In this document: in pieces, positions 8,543-16,825 of the stretch | Numbering within the stretch: position 1 is the first letter of the stretch | Layout of the letters: the number at the start of each line of letters is the position of its first letter | Origin: Antarctobacter albus | GTDB taxonomy: Bacteria; Pseudomonadota; Alphaproteobacteria; Rhodobacterales; Rhodobacteraceae | NCBI RefSeq assembly: GCF_900101505.1 | Contig: NZ_FMZI01000004.1 | Coordinates: 301,670 to 365,669 of the forward strand | Direction: 5' to 3' | Length of the DNA: 64,000 bases | Notes under the pieces: generated by a model | Databases searched by the model: none | What the model saw: the letters and a program-made list of their open reading frames with translations, nothing else | Told to the model about the DNA's origin: nothing | Program-made: the position numbers and the translations under genes

Positions 8543-9454
8543 ATGTCCGAAGCTCTCCCCCGCGAAGACCGCACCGCCGCCGGCGTGCTGATGATGGCCC
8601 TGGCCGTGCTGGGGTTCACCTGTATCGACAGCACGGCAAAATGGCTGATGCTGGCGGGGCTACCCGCGCTGCAGGTGGTCTTTGCCCGCTACGCGGGGCA
8701 TTTCCTGGTTGCCGTGGTGATCTACGGCGCGCGGGAGGGGCGCCAGGCCTTCGTCTCGAATGCGCCCTGGCGCCAGCTCCTGCGCAGCTTCTTCCTGCTG
8801 GGCAGCACCGTGTTCAACTTTTCGGCGCTGAAATACCTGCCGATCACCGTGACCACGACCATTACCTTTGCCGGTCCCATCGTCGTCACCCTGCTGGCCA
8901 TCCCGATCCTTGGCGAAAAGGTTGGCCTGCGCCGGATCATCGCCGTCTGCGTGGGTTTCCTCGGCGTGATCGTGGTGATGCAGCCCTGGGGCGTCGATTT
9001 CCACCCCGCCATGTTCCTCTCCATCGGGGCGCTCAGCATGGCGGCGCTCTACTTCATCATGACGCGGCTCCTGGCGGGGATCGAAGGCAACGCCACACAG
9101 CAGATCTGGTCCAGCGGCTTTGCCGCGCTGGCGCTGCTGCCTTTCGTTCTGGGCGGCTGGGTCTGGCCCGAGGGACCGGTCTGGATCGCCTTCTGCCTGA
9201 TCGGCATCTTCGGAGCCAGCGGCCACATCGCGGCCGTGATCGCGCACCGCTGGGCGGATGCATCGATCCTGGCGCCGGTGATCTACATCCAGATCTTCCT
9301 GGCCGCCGTCGCCGGCATCCTGCTCTTCGACACCTGGCCGACGGTCTGGACGCTGGGCGGCGGCGCGATCATCATCGCATCCGGTCTCTATATCTGGCAG
9401 CGCGAGCGCGTGGTGCGCGGGAGGGTACGCCGCCCGGTGCCGCATACGCGGTAG
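8543..9454 (+). CDS. EamA-family (DMT superfamily) permease
   Basis: 303-residue membrane protein with about ten hydrophobic helices in two EamA repeats (first repeat to about residue 150, second from about 160). It starts at the ATG at 8543 (MSEALPRED), which precedes the first helix; an in-frame extension to 8480 overlaps the SDR gene. Proteins of this family move metabolites or amino-acid-like compounds across the inner membrane. It closes the TRAP/dehydratase operon and may export a by-product. It is followed by an inverted copy of the dispersed repeat. Confidence 0.87.
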   Translation: MSEALPREDRTAAGVLMMALAVLGFTCIDSTAKWLMLAGLPALQVVFARYAGHFLVAVVIYGAREGRQAFVSNAPWRQLLRSFFLLGSTVFNFSALKYLPITVTTTITFAGPIVVTLLAIPILGEKVGLRRIIAVCVGFLGVIVVMQPWGVDFHPAMFLSIGALSMAALYFIMTRLLAGIEGNATQQIWSSGFAALALLPFVLGGWVWPEGPVWIAFCLIGIFGASGHIAAVIAHRWADASILAPVIYIQIFLAAVAGILLFDTWPTVWTLGGGAIIIASGLYIWQRERVVRGRVRRPVPHTR

Positions 9455-9459
9455 ATGCG

Positions 9460-9514
9460 CCGGGGGCTCTGCCCCCGGACCCCCGGAGGTATTTCGGGCC
9501 CAAAGAAACATGGG
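9460..9514 (-). repeat. Dispersed intergenic repeat, copy 2 (inverted)
   Basis: Read on the minus strand it has TTTCTTTGGG...GAAATACC followed by GGGGGCAGAGCCCCCGG, the same layout as copy 1. It lies between convergent genes (EamA and SDR) and so could serve as a bidirectional terminator. Confidence 0.7.
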
Positions 9515-9527
9515 CCCGGGACAGTGT

Positions 9528-10265
9528 TCAGCCCCGCCCGATATAGGGCATCGCGCTTGCCATGACGGTCATGAACTGCACGTTGGCCTCCAGCGGCAGG
9601 GACGCCATGTGCAGCACCGATTTCGCCACGTTCGACACGTCCATGACCGGCTCCACCGCGATGGAGCCATCGGCCTGCGGCACGCCCTTGGTCATCTTCT
9701 CGGCCATGTCGGTCAAGGTGTTGCCGATATCGATCTGCCCACAGGCGATGTTGTAGGGCCGCCCGTCCAGCGACAGGGACCGCGTCAGCCCGGTGATCGC
9801 GTGTTTCGACGCCGTGTAGGGCGCCGACCCCCAGCGCGGCACATGGGCCGAAACCGACCCGTTGTTGATGATCCGCCCGCCCTGCGGGTCCTGTGCCCGC
9901 ATCCGGCCAAAGGCGGCGCGCGCACAGATGAAGGACCCGGTCAGGTTGATCTCGATGCAACGGCGCCAGTCATCAACGCTGATCTCGTCCACCGGACCTC
10001 CCATGACCGACACGCCCGCATTGTTGAACAGCGCGTCGATCCGGCCCCATTCCGACAACGCCTTGTCGAAAGCCGCGTCCACCTGTGCCTCGTCCACCAC
10101 GTCGCAGGGCAGCGCCAGCGCGTTTTCGTGGCTACCGGCCATCTCGGCCACCGATGCCTCGGTCCGCCCCACGATCCCGACTTTCCAGCCCGCCGCCAGG
10201 AAGGCCTCGGCGCAGGCCTTGCCGATCCCGCGCGCCCCGCCGGTGATGATGATTGTCTGGCTCAT
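9528..10265 (-). CDS. SDR-family oxidoreductase
   Basis: 245-residue short-chain dehydrogenase. The cofactor site is TGGARGIGKACAEAF near residue 8-22, followed by NNAG, then serine in NNGSVSAH and the YTASK catalytic pair near residue 150-155. The start is at ATG 10265 (MSQTIIITGG); an ATG 15 bp upstream is less well placed. It lies downstream of and on the same strand as the IlvD/Edd dehydratase, separated by a repeat, so the two may be co-transcribed. It may oxidise the dehydratase product or reduce a related carbonyl; the substrate is unknown. Confidence 0.87.
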   Translation of the reverse strand: MSQTIIITGGARGIGKACAEAFLAAGWKVGIVGRTEASVAEMAGSHENALALPCDVVDEAQVDAAFDKALSEWGRIDALFNNAGVSVMGGPVDEISVDDWRRCIEINLTGSFICARAAFGRMRAQDPQGGRIINNGSVSAHVPRWGSAPYTASKHAITGLTRSLSLDGRPYNIACGQIDIGNTLTDMAEKMTKGVPQADGSIAVEPVMDVSNVAKSVLHMASLPLEANVQFMTVMASAMPYIGRG

Positions 10266-10278
10266 ATGTCCCTCCCCC

Positions 10279-10343
10279 ATGTTTCTTTGGGCAAATATAT
10301 ACCTCCGGGGGGAGCCGAAGGCGGGGGGCAGAGCCCCCCTCCC
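10279..10343 (+). repeat. Dispersed intergenic repeat, copy 3
   Basis: Carries TTTCTTTGGG, a slightly expanded AT core (CAAATATATACC) and the terminal hairpin GGGGGGCAGAGCCCCCC. It lies between two minus-strand genes. Confidence 0.68.
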
Positions 10344-10365
10344 GCGTCACCGCCCCGAACCGTGT

Positions 10366-12147
10366 TCAGTGATTGTCGCGGGGCAGATCCTTGGCGATGC
10401 GCTGATAGGCCGTCGCCAGTTCCAGGCAGCCGCCGTCGCCAAGCTGGCCGACATGGGTGCGATAGATCTCTTCCCAGGGCGTCTGGCTGACGATCTCCGG
10501 CGCCTCCCAGGCCGCTTGCCGCGCGGCCCAGTCCTCGTCCGAAACCAGCGCATCCATGCGGCTGGCGTTCAGGTCCAGCCGCACCCGGTCGCCGGTCTGC
10601 AGGAAGGCCAGCCCGCCGCCCACCACCGATTCCGGCGAGGCGTTCAGGATCGACGGGCTTTCCGAAGTCCCGGACTGGCGCCCGTCCCCCACCGTCGGCA
10701 GATGGGTGATCCCCGCCTTGATCAGTGCATCGGGCGGCTGCATGTTCACCACTTCGGCCGAGCCGGGATAGCCGACACAGCCCACGTTGCGGATGAACAG
10801 CACCGTGCGTTCGTCGATGCCAAGGCTCTCGTCATTGATCCGGTCGTGGTAATCCTCGGGGCCTTCAAAAACCACGGCGCGGGCCTCGAAGACCCCCTCG
10901 TTGCCGGGCTCCGACAGGAATCGCTTGCGGAAGTCCTCGGAGATCACGCTGGTCTTCATCAGCGCACTGTCGAACAGGTTGCCCGAAAGCACCTTGAACC
11001 CGGCATTCGTGCGCATCGGCGCGTCGTAGCGCTTGATCACTTCGGTATCCAGGCTGTCACACCCGGCCAGGTTCACCCCCACGTTGTTGCCCGTGGCCGT
11101 CATCGCCCCGGCGTGCAACCGCCCGGCGCTCATCAGTTCACCCATGACAGCCGGCACGCCCCCGGCGCGAAAAAAGCTCTCGCCCAGGTATTCGCCCGCA
11201 GGCTGCATGTTGACCAGCAAGGGCACGTCAAAGCCGATGGTCTCCCAGTCCTTGACGTTCAGTTCCACCCCGGCATGGCGCGCGATGGCCTGCAGGTGCG
11301 GCGGCGCATTGGTGGATCCGCCGATGGCACTGTTGACCACGATGGCATTCTCGAAGGCTTCACGGGTCAGGATGTCAGAGGGTTTGAGATCCTCGTAGAC
11401 CATCTCGACGATGCGCTGCCCGGTCTCATAGGCCATCGCCATACGCTCGCGGAAAGGCGCGGGAATGGCGCTGGAGCCCGTCAGCGTCATGCCCAGCGCC
11501 TCGGACATGGCGTTCATGGTGCTGGCGGTGCCCATCGTGTTGCAATGGCCCAGGCTGGGCGCGCTGGAACAGACGCGGCCCATGAATTCCTCGTAGTCGA
11601 TCTTGCCCTCGGCCAGCAGGCGGCGGCTCTCCCAGACGATGGTGCCCGAGCCGGCGCGCTTGCCCTTCCACCATCCGTCCAGCATCGGCCCGCCGTTCAG
11701 CCCGATGGCGGGAATGTCGACGGTCGCCGCGCCCATCAGCATGGCCGGCGTGGTCTTGTCACAGCCGGTGGTCAGCACCACGCCGTCGATGGGATAGCCA
11801 TGCAGCACCTCGACAAGGCTCAGGTAGGCAAGGTTGCGGTCCAGCGCGGCGGTGGGCCGCTTGCCGGTCTCCTGGATCGGGTGGACGGGGAATTCCATCG
11901 GGATGCCCCCGGCCTCGCGGATGCCGGCCTTGATCCGGTCCATCAGGAAGACGTGGATCTTGTTGCAGGGCGCCAGATCGCTGCCGGTATTGGCGATGCC
12001 GATGATCGGCTTTTCGCCCTGCAGTTCCTCGCGGGTAAAGGCCTGGTTCTGGTAACGCTCGACATAAAGCGCGGTCATGCCCGGGTTGTTGGGATTGTCG
12101 AACCACTCCTGCGAGCGGAAGCGCTTGTTGGCGCGGGTATCTGACAT
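10366..12147 (-). CDS. IlvD/Edd-family dehydratase, L-arabinonate dehydratase-like
   Basis: 593-residue iron-sulfur dehydratase. The three cysteines expected for the cluster are C61 (DLAPCNK), C129 (TTGCDKTTPA) and C202 (LGHCNTMGTAST), which is the pattern of the sugar-acid branch (arabinonate/xylonate dehydratases) with a [2Fe-2S] centre. The length of about 590 residues also fits that branch. The start ATG at 12147 has a strong AGGGGAGGAAGG site; a longer frame upstream crosses the operator and is rejected. The palindrome ATTTGGTATACCAAAT lies 64 bp upstream. Expected reaction: pentonate or related acid to 2-keto-3-deoxy acid in the cytosol. Confidence 0.9.
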   Translation of the reverse strand: MSDTRANKRFRSQEWFDNPNNPGMTALYVERYQNQAFTREELQGEKPIIGIANTGSDLAPCNKIHVFLMDRIKAGIREAGGIPMEFPVHPIQETGKRPTAALDRNLAYLSLVEVLHGYPIDGVVLTTGCDKTTPAMLMGAATVDIPAIGLNGGPMLDGWWKGKRAGSGTIVWESRRLLAEGKIDYEEFMGRVCSSAPSLGHCNTMGTASTMNAMSEALGMTLTGSSAIPAPFRERMAMAYETGQRIVEMVYEDLKPSDILTREAFENAIVVNSAIGGSTNAPPHLQAIARHAGVELNVKDWETIGFDVPLLVNMQPAGEYLGESFFRAGGVPAVMGELMSAGRLHAGAMTATGNNVGVNLAGCDSLDTEVIKRYDAPMRTNAGFKVLSGNLFDSALMKTSVISEDFRKRFLSEPGNEGVFEARAVVFEGPEDYHDRINDESLGIDERTVLFIRNVGCVGYPGSAEVVNMQPPDALIKAGITHLPTVGDGRQSGTSESPSILNASPESVVGGGLAFLQTGDRVRLDLNASRMDALVSDEDWAARQAAWEAPEIVSQTPWEEIYRTHVGQLGDGGCLELATAYQRIAKDLPRDNH

Positions 12148-12210
12148 GTCCTTCCTCCCCTGGCACGCCTGCCGATTCTGGCAGGTCTGTTCTCTTGTGC
12201 GAGTGTTCCA

Positions 12211-12226
12211 ATTTGGTATACCAAAT
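12211..12226. promoter_or_regulatory. Palindromic GntR-type operator ATTTGGTATACCAAAT
   Basis: Perfect 16-bp palindrome in the divergent gap between the IlvD/Edd dehydratase and the LprI-like/RraA pair. It shares TTTGGTATACCAAA exactly with the site at 227-240, so it probably puts both directions under the same regulator. Confidence 0.75.
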
Positions 12227-12294
12227 GCAAGCCGCTCGGTGGGAGGCCGGGCAAGAGAGGGCGCAAACCGCCCCCAGGCCGGGAGGACTTGACC

Positions 12295-12816
12295 ATGACG
12301 ACACGCCCCGCCGCGCAGCGGATGGCGCCCCTGACGCTGGCCGCGCTGCTGCTGGCAGCCCCCCTGCAGGCTGAGCCGCGTCTCGACCTCGACAACCTGC
12401 GCAGTTGCGTCGAGACGGCGGTGGACCTGGGCAAGGCCCCCACCGCCTGCGTGGACACTGCGCACGCGCCCTGCCTTGAAATCTCGACCGAAACCCCCGC
12501 CGTGGCGGGCCTCTGCTTTGCCGAAACCCGGCAGGAATGGTCAGAGGCCATCGCCGCACGCATGGCGGATCTGGGCGAAAAGGCCCCTGAACGCATTGCA
12601 GCACTTGCCGGGATCGAGGTGAAATACGACCTGCTCTCCTCGCTGGTGCAATGCGACCGGATGGAGGAACTGGCCCTTCTGCGCGAATTGCCCGCCGAAG
12701 AAATCCAGCTGCAGAAGGCCCGCTGTACCGCCACCGCCTCGGGGCTGGCCTATATCCGCCTGCTCTGGCGCCTGCCCGACCCGGACACACCACTTGCCAA
12801 GGAGACTGACCAATGA
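12295..12816 (+). CDS. Secreted cysteine-rich protein, possibly LprI-like
   Basis: 173-residue protein with an N-terminal signal peptide (hydrophobic run TLAALLLAAPLQA, likely cleavage near residue 26). The mature part has six cysteines. The segment GLCFAETRQEWSEAIAARMADL resembles the C-x-E-x-W-x-L pattern of LprI-type periplasmic proteins, but the match is weak. The ATG at 12295 follows a GGGAGGAC site. The gene overlaps the start of the RraA-family gene by four bases (ATGA), so the two are translationally coupled. A periplasmic protein coupled to a cytosolic lyase is unexpected and the function is unknown. Confidence 0.7.
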   Translation: MTTRPAAQRMAPLTLAALLLAAPLQAEPRLDLDNLRSCVETAVDLGKAPTACVDTAHAPCLEISTETPAVAGLCFAETRQEWSEAIAARMADLGEKAPERIAALAGIEVKYDLLSSLVQCDRMEELALLRELPAEEIQLQKARCTATASGLAYIRLLWRLPDPDTPLAKETDQ

Positions 12817-13511
12817 TCGGAGAACCGTCCCGCCTGACCATCGTCAAGGGTGCCCCCCGCCCGACAGAGGCGCAGATTGCCGCCCTGCAAGGAGTCGAGA
12901 CCGCCTTCCTCTGCGACGCGATGGGCGGCATGGGGGCAATGGCAACACCCATCGCGCCCATCGGCTTCGGGCGTGACCTCGACTGTCACGCGGTGGGCCC
13001 CGCACTGGTGGCCGACAGCGGCCCCGCGGACATCATCGCCACACTCGCAGCGGTCAACCTGCTGACCCCGGGCGACATTGTGGTCCATGCGGCCCACGGC
13101 AACCAGGACCGCGCCACCATCGGAGACCAGCTCTCGGGGATGCTCAAAAACGCGGGCGCCGCCGGTTTCGTCACCGACGGGCCGATGCGCGACTACGCCG
13201 GCATCGTCGCCGCCGGCCTGCCCGCCTGGTGCACAGGGCTGAACCCCAATTCGCCTTATACATCGGGTCCCGGCACCCTGGGGGCAAGCGCGACCGTCGG
13301 CGGCTGCCATGTCGCCACCGGCGACATGATTGTCGCCGACCGTAACGGCGTCGTGGTGATCCCCTTTACGCGGATCGACGAAGTCATTGGCCGCGTCCAG
13401 GAGGTTCAGAAGCTCGAGTCCGAGCTTGAGGCCAAGGTCAAAGACGGCTTCAAGGCGCCGCTGGACATCGACGCGATGCTGGCGGACGGCTCGGCCGTGG
13501 AAATCGGGTAA
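12813..13511 (+). CDS. RraA-family protein (4-hydroxy-4-methyl-2-oxoglutarate aldolase / oxaloacetate decarboxylase type)
   Basis: 232-residue protein of the RraA-like fold. Typical features are LCDAMGG near residue 33, the PGDIVVHAAHGNQDRATIGDQLS loop that holds the active site, TDGPMRDYAGI carrying the Arg-Asp catalytic pair, and GDMIVADRNGVVVIP. Members of this size are usually Mg-dependent pyruvate aldolases or decarboxylases for 4-carboxy-4-hydroxy-2-oxo acids rather than RNase E regulators. In this island it could cleave the final 2-oxo acid to pyruvate. It is followed by a head-to-head pair of dispersed repeats. Confidence 0.86.
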   Translation: MIGEPSRLTIVKGAPRPTEAQIAALQGVETAFLCDAMGGMGAMATPIAPIGFGRDLDCHAVGPALVADSGPADIIATLAAVNLLTPGDIVVHAAHGNQDRATIGDQLSGMLKNAGAAGFVTDGPMRDYAGIVAAGLPAWCTGLNPNSPYTSGPGTLGASATVGGCHVATGDMIVADRNGVVVIPFTRIDEVIGRVQEVQKLESELEAKVKDGFKAPLDIDAMLADGSAVEIG

Positions 13512-13653
13512 GGGGGCGCTGCCCCCGTCTCCCTCTGGTCGACTCCCCCGAGGGTATTTGGACCAAGAAGAAGCTGCAGGCGCGTCCCTGATGTTTCTTC
13601 TTGGACCAAATACCCAGGGGTGAATGCGCAAAGCGCAGAGGGGCGACGCCCCT
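13512..13653. repeat. Head-to-head pair of dispersed repeats (copies 4 and 5)
   Basis: One inverted copy (13512-13573) begins with the hairpin GGGGGCGCTGCCCCC and ends at AAGAAGAA. A forward copy (13591-13653) has TTCTTCTTGG, then AAATACCC, then GAGGGGCGACGCCCCTC. The inner 20-bp arms pair with one mismatch, so the whole block can fold as a long hairpin. It sits between convergent rraA-like and PhyH genes and probably terminates both. Confidence 0.75.
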
Positions 13654-13681
13654 CCTCCGCGTGTCTCAGCACGCAGGCCCC

Positions 13682-14572
13682 TCACGCAAAGGCGCTCTTG
13701 GCGCCGCCGCTCATCTGGGTCTTGAAGATCGAGGTATTGTCCGGCGCCGGGGGCAAAGGCAGCGTCACCGGCACATCCGCCAGCCGTGGCGTGAAGACCG
13801 GCGCGCCGGTGATCATCCGGTCCTGGAAATCCTCCCAGAACTTTCGCTGTCCGAGCGAATGGATGTAGCTCGACCCGCCCAGCAGCGGCCAGGCATCTGC
13901 GCTGGCGCATTCGTAGAACAGGATCTTGCGCGCCCGGTCCGAGACATTGGGCGCCGAGCCGTGCAGCAGGCGCACGTGATGCACCGTCATGTCCCCCGCC
14001 TTGCCGGTCAGCGTGACGATCCTGTCCTTTTCGAACAGCGGATCGTCCGGGTCGATCGCCCCGCAGAACACGCCGCCCGCGTGATGGCTCAGCACCGGCC
14101 CCTTGTGTGATCCCGGGATCACCAGCAGCGGACCGTTGTCCTCGGTCACATCCTCCAGCATCAGCCCGAAGGCCAGAAGCGAGTCGTTGGTGGCCGGGTA
14201 AAAGGCCCAGTCCTGGTGCCATTCCACCGCCGCGCCGCCACCCGGCGCCTTGCAGTTCAGCTTGGCGGTGTTCAGCACCGTGTCCGGGCCGAGGAGGTCG
14301 TTCAGCACCTCCGTCACCTTCGAATGTTTCAGGATGCGGTCGTAAACGGGGTGCTGCTTGTGCGGCAGCTTGATCCGGGTCAGGCGCGGAGTGTCGGCGC
14401 AATGGCCGGTATCGAGGTCGAAACGCTCGTCGCTTTCGGTGATGGCCCGCGAGGCGTCGATCAGCCCGTCGGTCACGGCCTGCAGTTCCGCCAGTTCCTC
14501 GGGCGTCACCACCTGCTCGACCTTGAGATAGCCGTTCTCGGCGTAGAAATCCTGTTGTTCGCGGCTCAGCAT
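13682..14572 (-). CDS. Phytanoyl-CoA dioxygenase (PhyH) family oxygenase, second copy
   Basis: 296-residue PhyH-family Fe(II)/2-oxoglutarate oxygenase. The metal triad is H119 and D121 (EWHQDWAFYP) and H204 (RLLHGSAPN), followed by an arginine region (SDRARK) for 2-oxoglutarate. The ATG at 14572 (MLSREQQDFYAENGYLKV) is the natural family start; upstream extension runs over the operators. It is divergent from a LacI-family gene across two identical operators, so it is probably the principal target of that repressor. It is only distantly similar to the PhyH at 4093-5043 and is therefore unlikely to be a recent duplicate. Confidence 0.88.
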   Translation of the reverse strand: MLSREQQDFYAENGYLKVEQVVTPEELAELQAVTDGLIDASRAITESDERFDLDTGHCADTPRLTRIKLPHKQHPVYDRILKHSKVTEVLNDLLGPDTVLNTAKLNCKAPGGGAAVEWHQDWAFYPATNDSLLAFGLMLEDVTEDNGPLLVIPGSHKGPVLSHHAGGVFCGAIDPDDPLFEKDRIVTLTGKAGDMTVHHVRLLHGSAPNVSDRARKILFYECASADAWPLLGGSSYIHSLGQRKFWEDFQDRMITGAPVFTPRLADVPVTLPLPPAPDNTSIFKTQMSGGAKSAFA

Positions 14573-14612
14573 CGCGTCTCCTCCCCTGCTGCACGCTTGA
14601 TGGCTCGACAGA

Positions 14613-14626
14613 TGGTATCGATACCA
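14613..14626. promoter_or_regulatory. LacI-type operator 1, TGGTATCGATACCA
   Basis: Perfect 14-bp palindrome with a central CG, the usual centre of LacI-family sites, 41 bp upstream of the PhyH start. Confidence 0.78.
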
Positions 14627-14635
14627 CGACTTGCA

Positions 14636-14649
14636 TGGTATCGATACCA
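14636..14649. promoter_or_regulatory. LacI-type operator 2, TGGTATCGATACCA
   Basis: Identical copy of operator 1 with centres 23 bp apart (about two helical turns), 36 bp before the LacI start. Two dimers could bind the same face and control both divergent genes. Confidence 0.78.
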
Positions 14650-14684
14650 CCCTATCCTGAGCGCTGTCAAACGAAGGAACGGAC

Positions 14685-15689
14685 ATGAACCGCAAATGGG
14701 TGACGATGGGTGACGTGGCGCGGGCGGCGGGGGTGGGCAAGATCACCGTCAGCCGCGCCCTGCGCACCCCGTCCAAGGTCAGTGCCGACACGCTGGAGAA
14801 GGTGCAAAAGGCGGTAATGGAGCTGGGATATGTTCGAGACGAGACCGCCGGCGCGCTGTCCTCCCAGCGCTCGCGCGTCGTTGGGGCGCTGGTCTCGACG
14901 CTGGAACAGCCGGTTTTTGCCTCCACCATCCGGGGTCTTGAAGAGGGGCTGAGCGCGGGCGGTCTGCAACTGCTGCTGGGCAGCACGCGCTACCAGCCCG
15001 AGAAAGAGGCGCTGATGGTCTCGACCCTGCTGGGCCGCCGGCCCGATGCGCTGGTCCTGACCAGCAGCGACCATACCGAGGACACCCGCCGCCTGTTGTC
15101 CGGCGCCGGCCTGCCGGTGATCGAACTCTGGGAGCTGCCGGAGGTGCCGATCCACGCCGCCGTCGGCTTTTCGAACCGGCAGGCGGGGCGCGACATGGCC
15201 CGCCACCTGATCTCATCCGAGCGCCGCGCGCCGGTCTTTCTGCGCACCGAACGCGCCAGCGACACCCGCGCCGACATGCGCGAGAAAGGCTATCTGGATG
15301 CGCTGGAGGGGCACGCGCCGCGCATCCATTCGGTGCCGCCCCGCGAGGACCAGGGCGGGCCGGACTACGGGGCCGAGGGGCTGGCGCAGGTCCTGCAACG
15401 CTGGCCCGATACGGACGCGGTGATCTGTGTCAGCGATGCGCTGGCGGTGGGCGCGCTCTGCGAGGCGCGGCGGCGCGGCATCGACGTGCCCGGCGCCCTG
15501 GCGGTGACCGGCTTTGGCGACATCGACGTGGCGGGGGCCGCCGCGCTGGACCTGACCACCGTGCGCATCGACGGCGCCGCCATCGGGCGCGAAGCCGCGC
15601 GCCTGACCCTCGCCGCCTGCGACGGCGAGGACATCAAGGGAACGCGGATCGACCTGGGTTACCAGCTGATCCGCCGGGCGACGGGCTAG
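14685..15689 (+). CDS. LacI-family transcriptional regulator
   Basis: 334-residue repressor. The N-terminal helix-turn-helix and hinge are clear (VTMGDVARAAGVGKITVSRAL at residues 6-26), followed by a periplasmic-binding-protein-like sensor domain with GALVSTLEQPVFASTIRGLEEGL and the late AVTGFGDIDVA motif. It resembles gluconate-type (GntR of the LacI family) repressors. The start ATG at 14685 follows GAAGGAACGG. It faces the PhyH gene across two identical palindromes, so autoregulation and control of the dioxygenase are likely. The stop codon overlaps that of the convergent dehydrogenase within CTAG. Confidence 0.92.
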   Translation: MNRKWVTMGDVARAAGVGKITVSRALRTPSKVSADTLEKVQKAVMELGYVRDETAGALSSQRSRVVGALVSTLEQPVFASTIRGLEEGLSAGGLQLLLGSTRYQPEKEALMVSTLLGRRPDALVLTSSDHTEDTRRLLSGAGLPVIELWELPEVPIHAAVGFSNRQAGRDMARHLISSERRAPVFLRTERASDTRADMREKGYLDALEGHAPRIHSVPPREDQGGPDYGAEGLAQVLQRWPDTDAVICVSDALAVGALCEARRRGIDVPGALAVTGFGDIDVAGAAALDLTTVRIDGAAIGREAARLTLAACDGEDIKGTRIDLGYQLIRRATG

Positions 15690-16609
15690 TCGCGGCCCTT
15701 CTTCGCCTCTTCCTCCAGGTCCAGCCCGTTCATCCGCGCGATGTGATCGGCGATCCAGGGCACGTAGTCCTCGGCATGGCCCTGTGCCTCGATCTGGGTG
15801 AAATATTGCCGCGTGGCAGAGGCCATCGGCGACAGCGCCCCCGCCTCTGCCGCCATCGACAGGGCATAGCGCACATCCTTCGACGCATTGGCCACGGAAA
15901 ACTTGTGCGCGTCGCGGTTCCGATTCACCGCGTAGTCCATGAAGGTGTCGAAGAACCCGTTGCCCAGCCGGGACGAGCCGATGACCCGCTGGATCGTTGC
16001 AGGCGGGATGCCGACTTTGGCGCCCAGAGAGGTCACCTCGGCATAAAGCGCGGCATAGCTCATGGCGATGGTGTTCATGATCAGCTTCATCTTGTGGCCC
16101 GCGCCCACCGGGCCGACGTGGTTGATGTTACCGGCCCAGCAATCCAGCACCGGCAGGATGCGCTGGAAGACCTCCGGGTCGGCGCCCACCATCGCGTCCA
16201 GCGTGCCGGCCTCGGCCTCCTTGGGGGTACGGCCCAGCGGCGCGTCCACCATGTGCCCGCCGCGTTCGCCCAGTTCGGCGGCCAGCGCCAGGGTCACGTT
16301 GGGATCGGAGGTGGAACATTCCACCACGATCAGACCGTCGCGCATCCCCGCAAGGATGCCGTCCTCGCCCCGAAAAACACTTTCGACCTGCGGCGCGTTG
16401 CCAAGACAAATGTGGATCACGTCGCAGGCTGCGGCCATCTCGCACGGGGTCGCCACCTCGACCGCGCCGCGCGCCACCAGGTCCTCGACCGGTGCGCGGT
16501 TGCGGTTGCCCTTGACGACCAACGGGTGGCCCTTTTCCAGCAGGTTCTTCGCCATCCCGTGACCCATGAGACCCACCCCGATGAACCCGACCTTGACCTT
16601 GTCAGACAT
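15686..16609 (-). CDS. Beta-hydroxyacid dehydrogenase family (tartronate-semialdehyde / L-threonate dehydrogenase type)
   Basis: 307-residue NAD(P)-dependent enzyme of the 3-hydroxyisobutyrate dehydrogenase family. The Rossmann motif is GFIGVGLMGHGMAKNL at residues 8-23. The substrate-binding segment is DAPLGRTPKEAEAGTLDAMVG and the catalytic lysine is K175 in GAGHKMKLIMN. The start is at ATG 16609 with an upstream GGGGAGGAAGCG site. The family includes 2-hydroxy-3-oxopropionate reductase and the four-carbon acid dehydrogenase LtnD, and both fit this island. It is divergent from the LysE operon, with a GGTATACC-core operator between them. Confidence 0.87.
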   Translation of the reverse strand: MSDKVKVGFIGVGLMGHGMAKNLLEKGHPLVVKGNRNRAPVEDLVARGAVEVATPCEMAAACDVIHICLGNAPQVESVFRGEDGILAGMRDGLIVVECSTSDPNVTLALAAELGERGGHMVDAPLGRTPKEAEAGTLDAMVGADPEVFQRILPVLDCWAGNINHVGPVGAGHKMKLIMNTIAMSYAALYAEVTSLGAKVGIPPATIQRVIGSSRLGNGFFDTFMDYAVNRNRDAHKFSVANASKDVRYALSMAAEAGALSPMASATRQYFTQIEAQGHAEDYVPWIADHIARMNGLDLEEEAKKGRD

Positions 16610-16738
16610 GCGCTTCCTCCCCTTTTTGAGCGCGCCGGGGCGGGTCGGCGCACGGGGCAAGGCGGCACCTGGCCGCAAACGGCCTCCCGCCGTCCCGCAC
16701 GCCGTTGACATTCCCGCCCCGGCTGGTTTGATTGCAGA

Positions 16739-16748
16739 TGGTATACCA
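16739..16748. promoter_or_regulatory. GntR-type operator with TGGTATACCA core
   Basis: ATGGTATACCAAA matches the left half of the 284 site and the right half of the 227 site. It lies between the divergent dehydrogenase (start 16609) and LysE operon (start 16826), 80-130 bp from each start. Confidence 0.68.
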
Positions 16749-16825
16749 AACCGGCCGCCACGCAAGCAGGCCGGACATCAGCCGGATCAGGAGGAGAACA
16801 TGACAGCGACACGGGCGCCTGCCCC

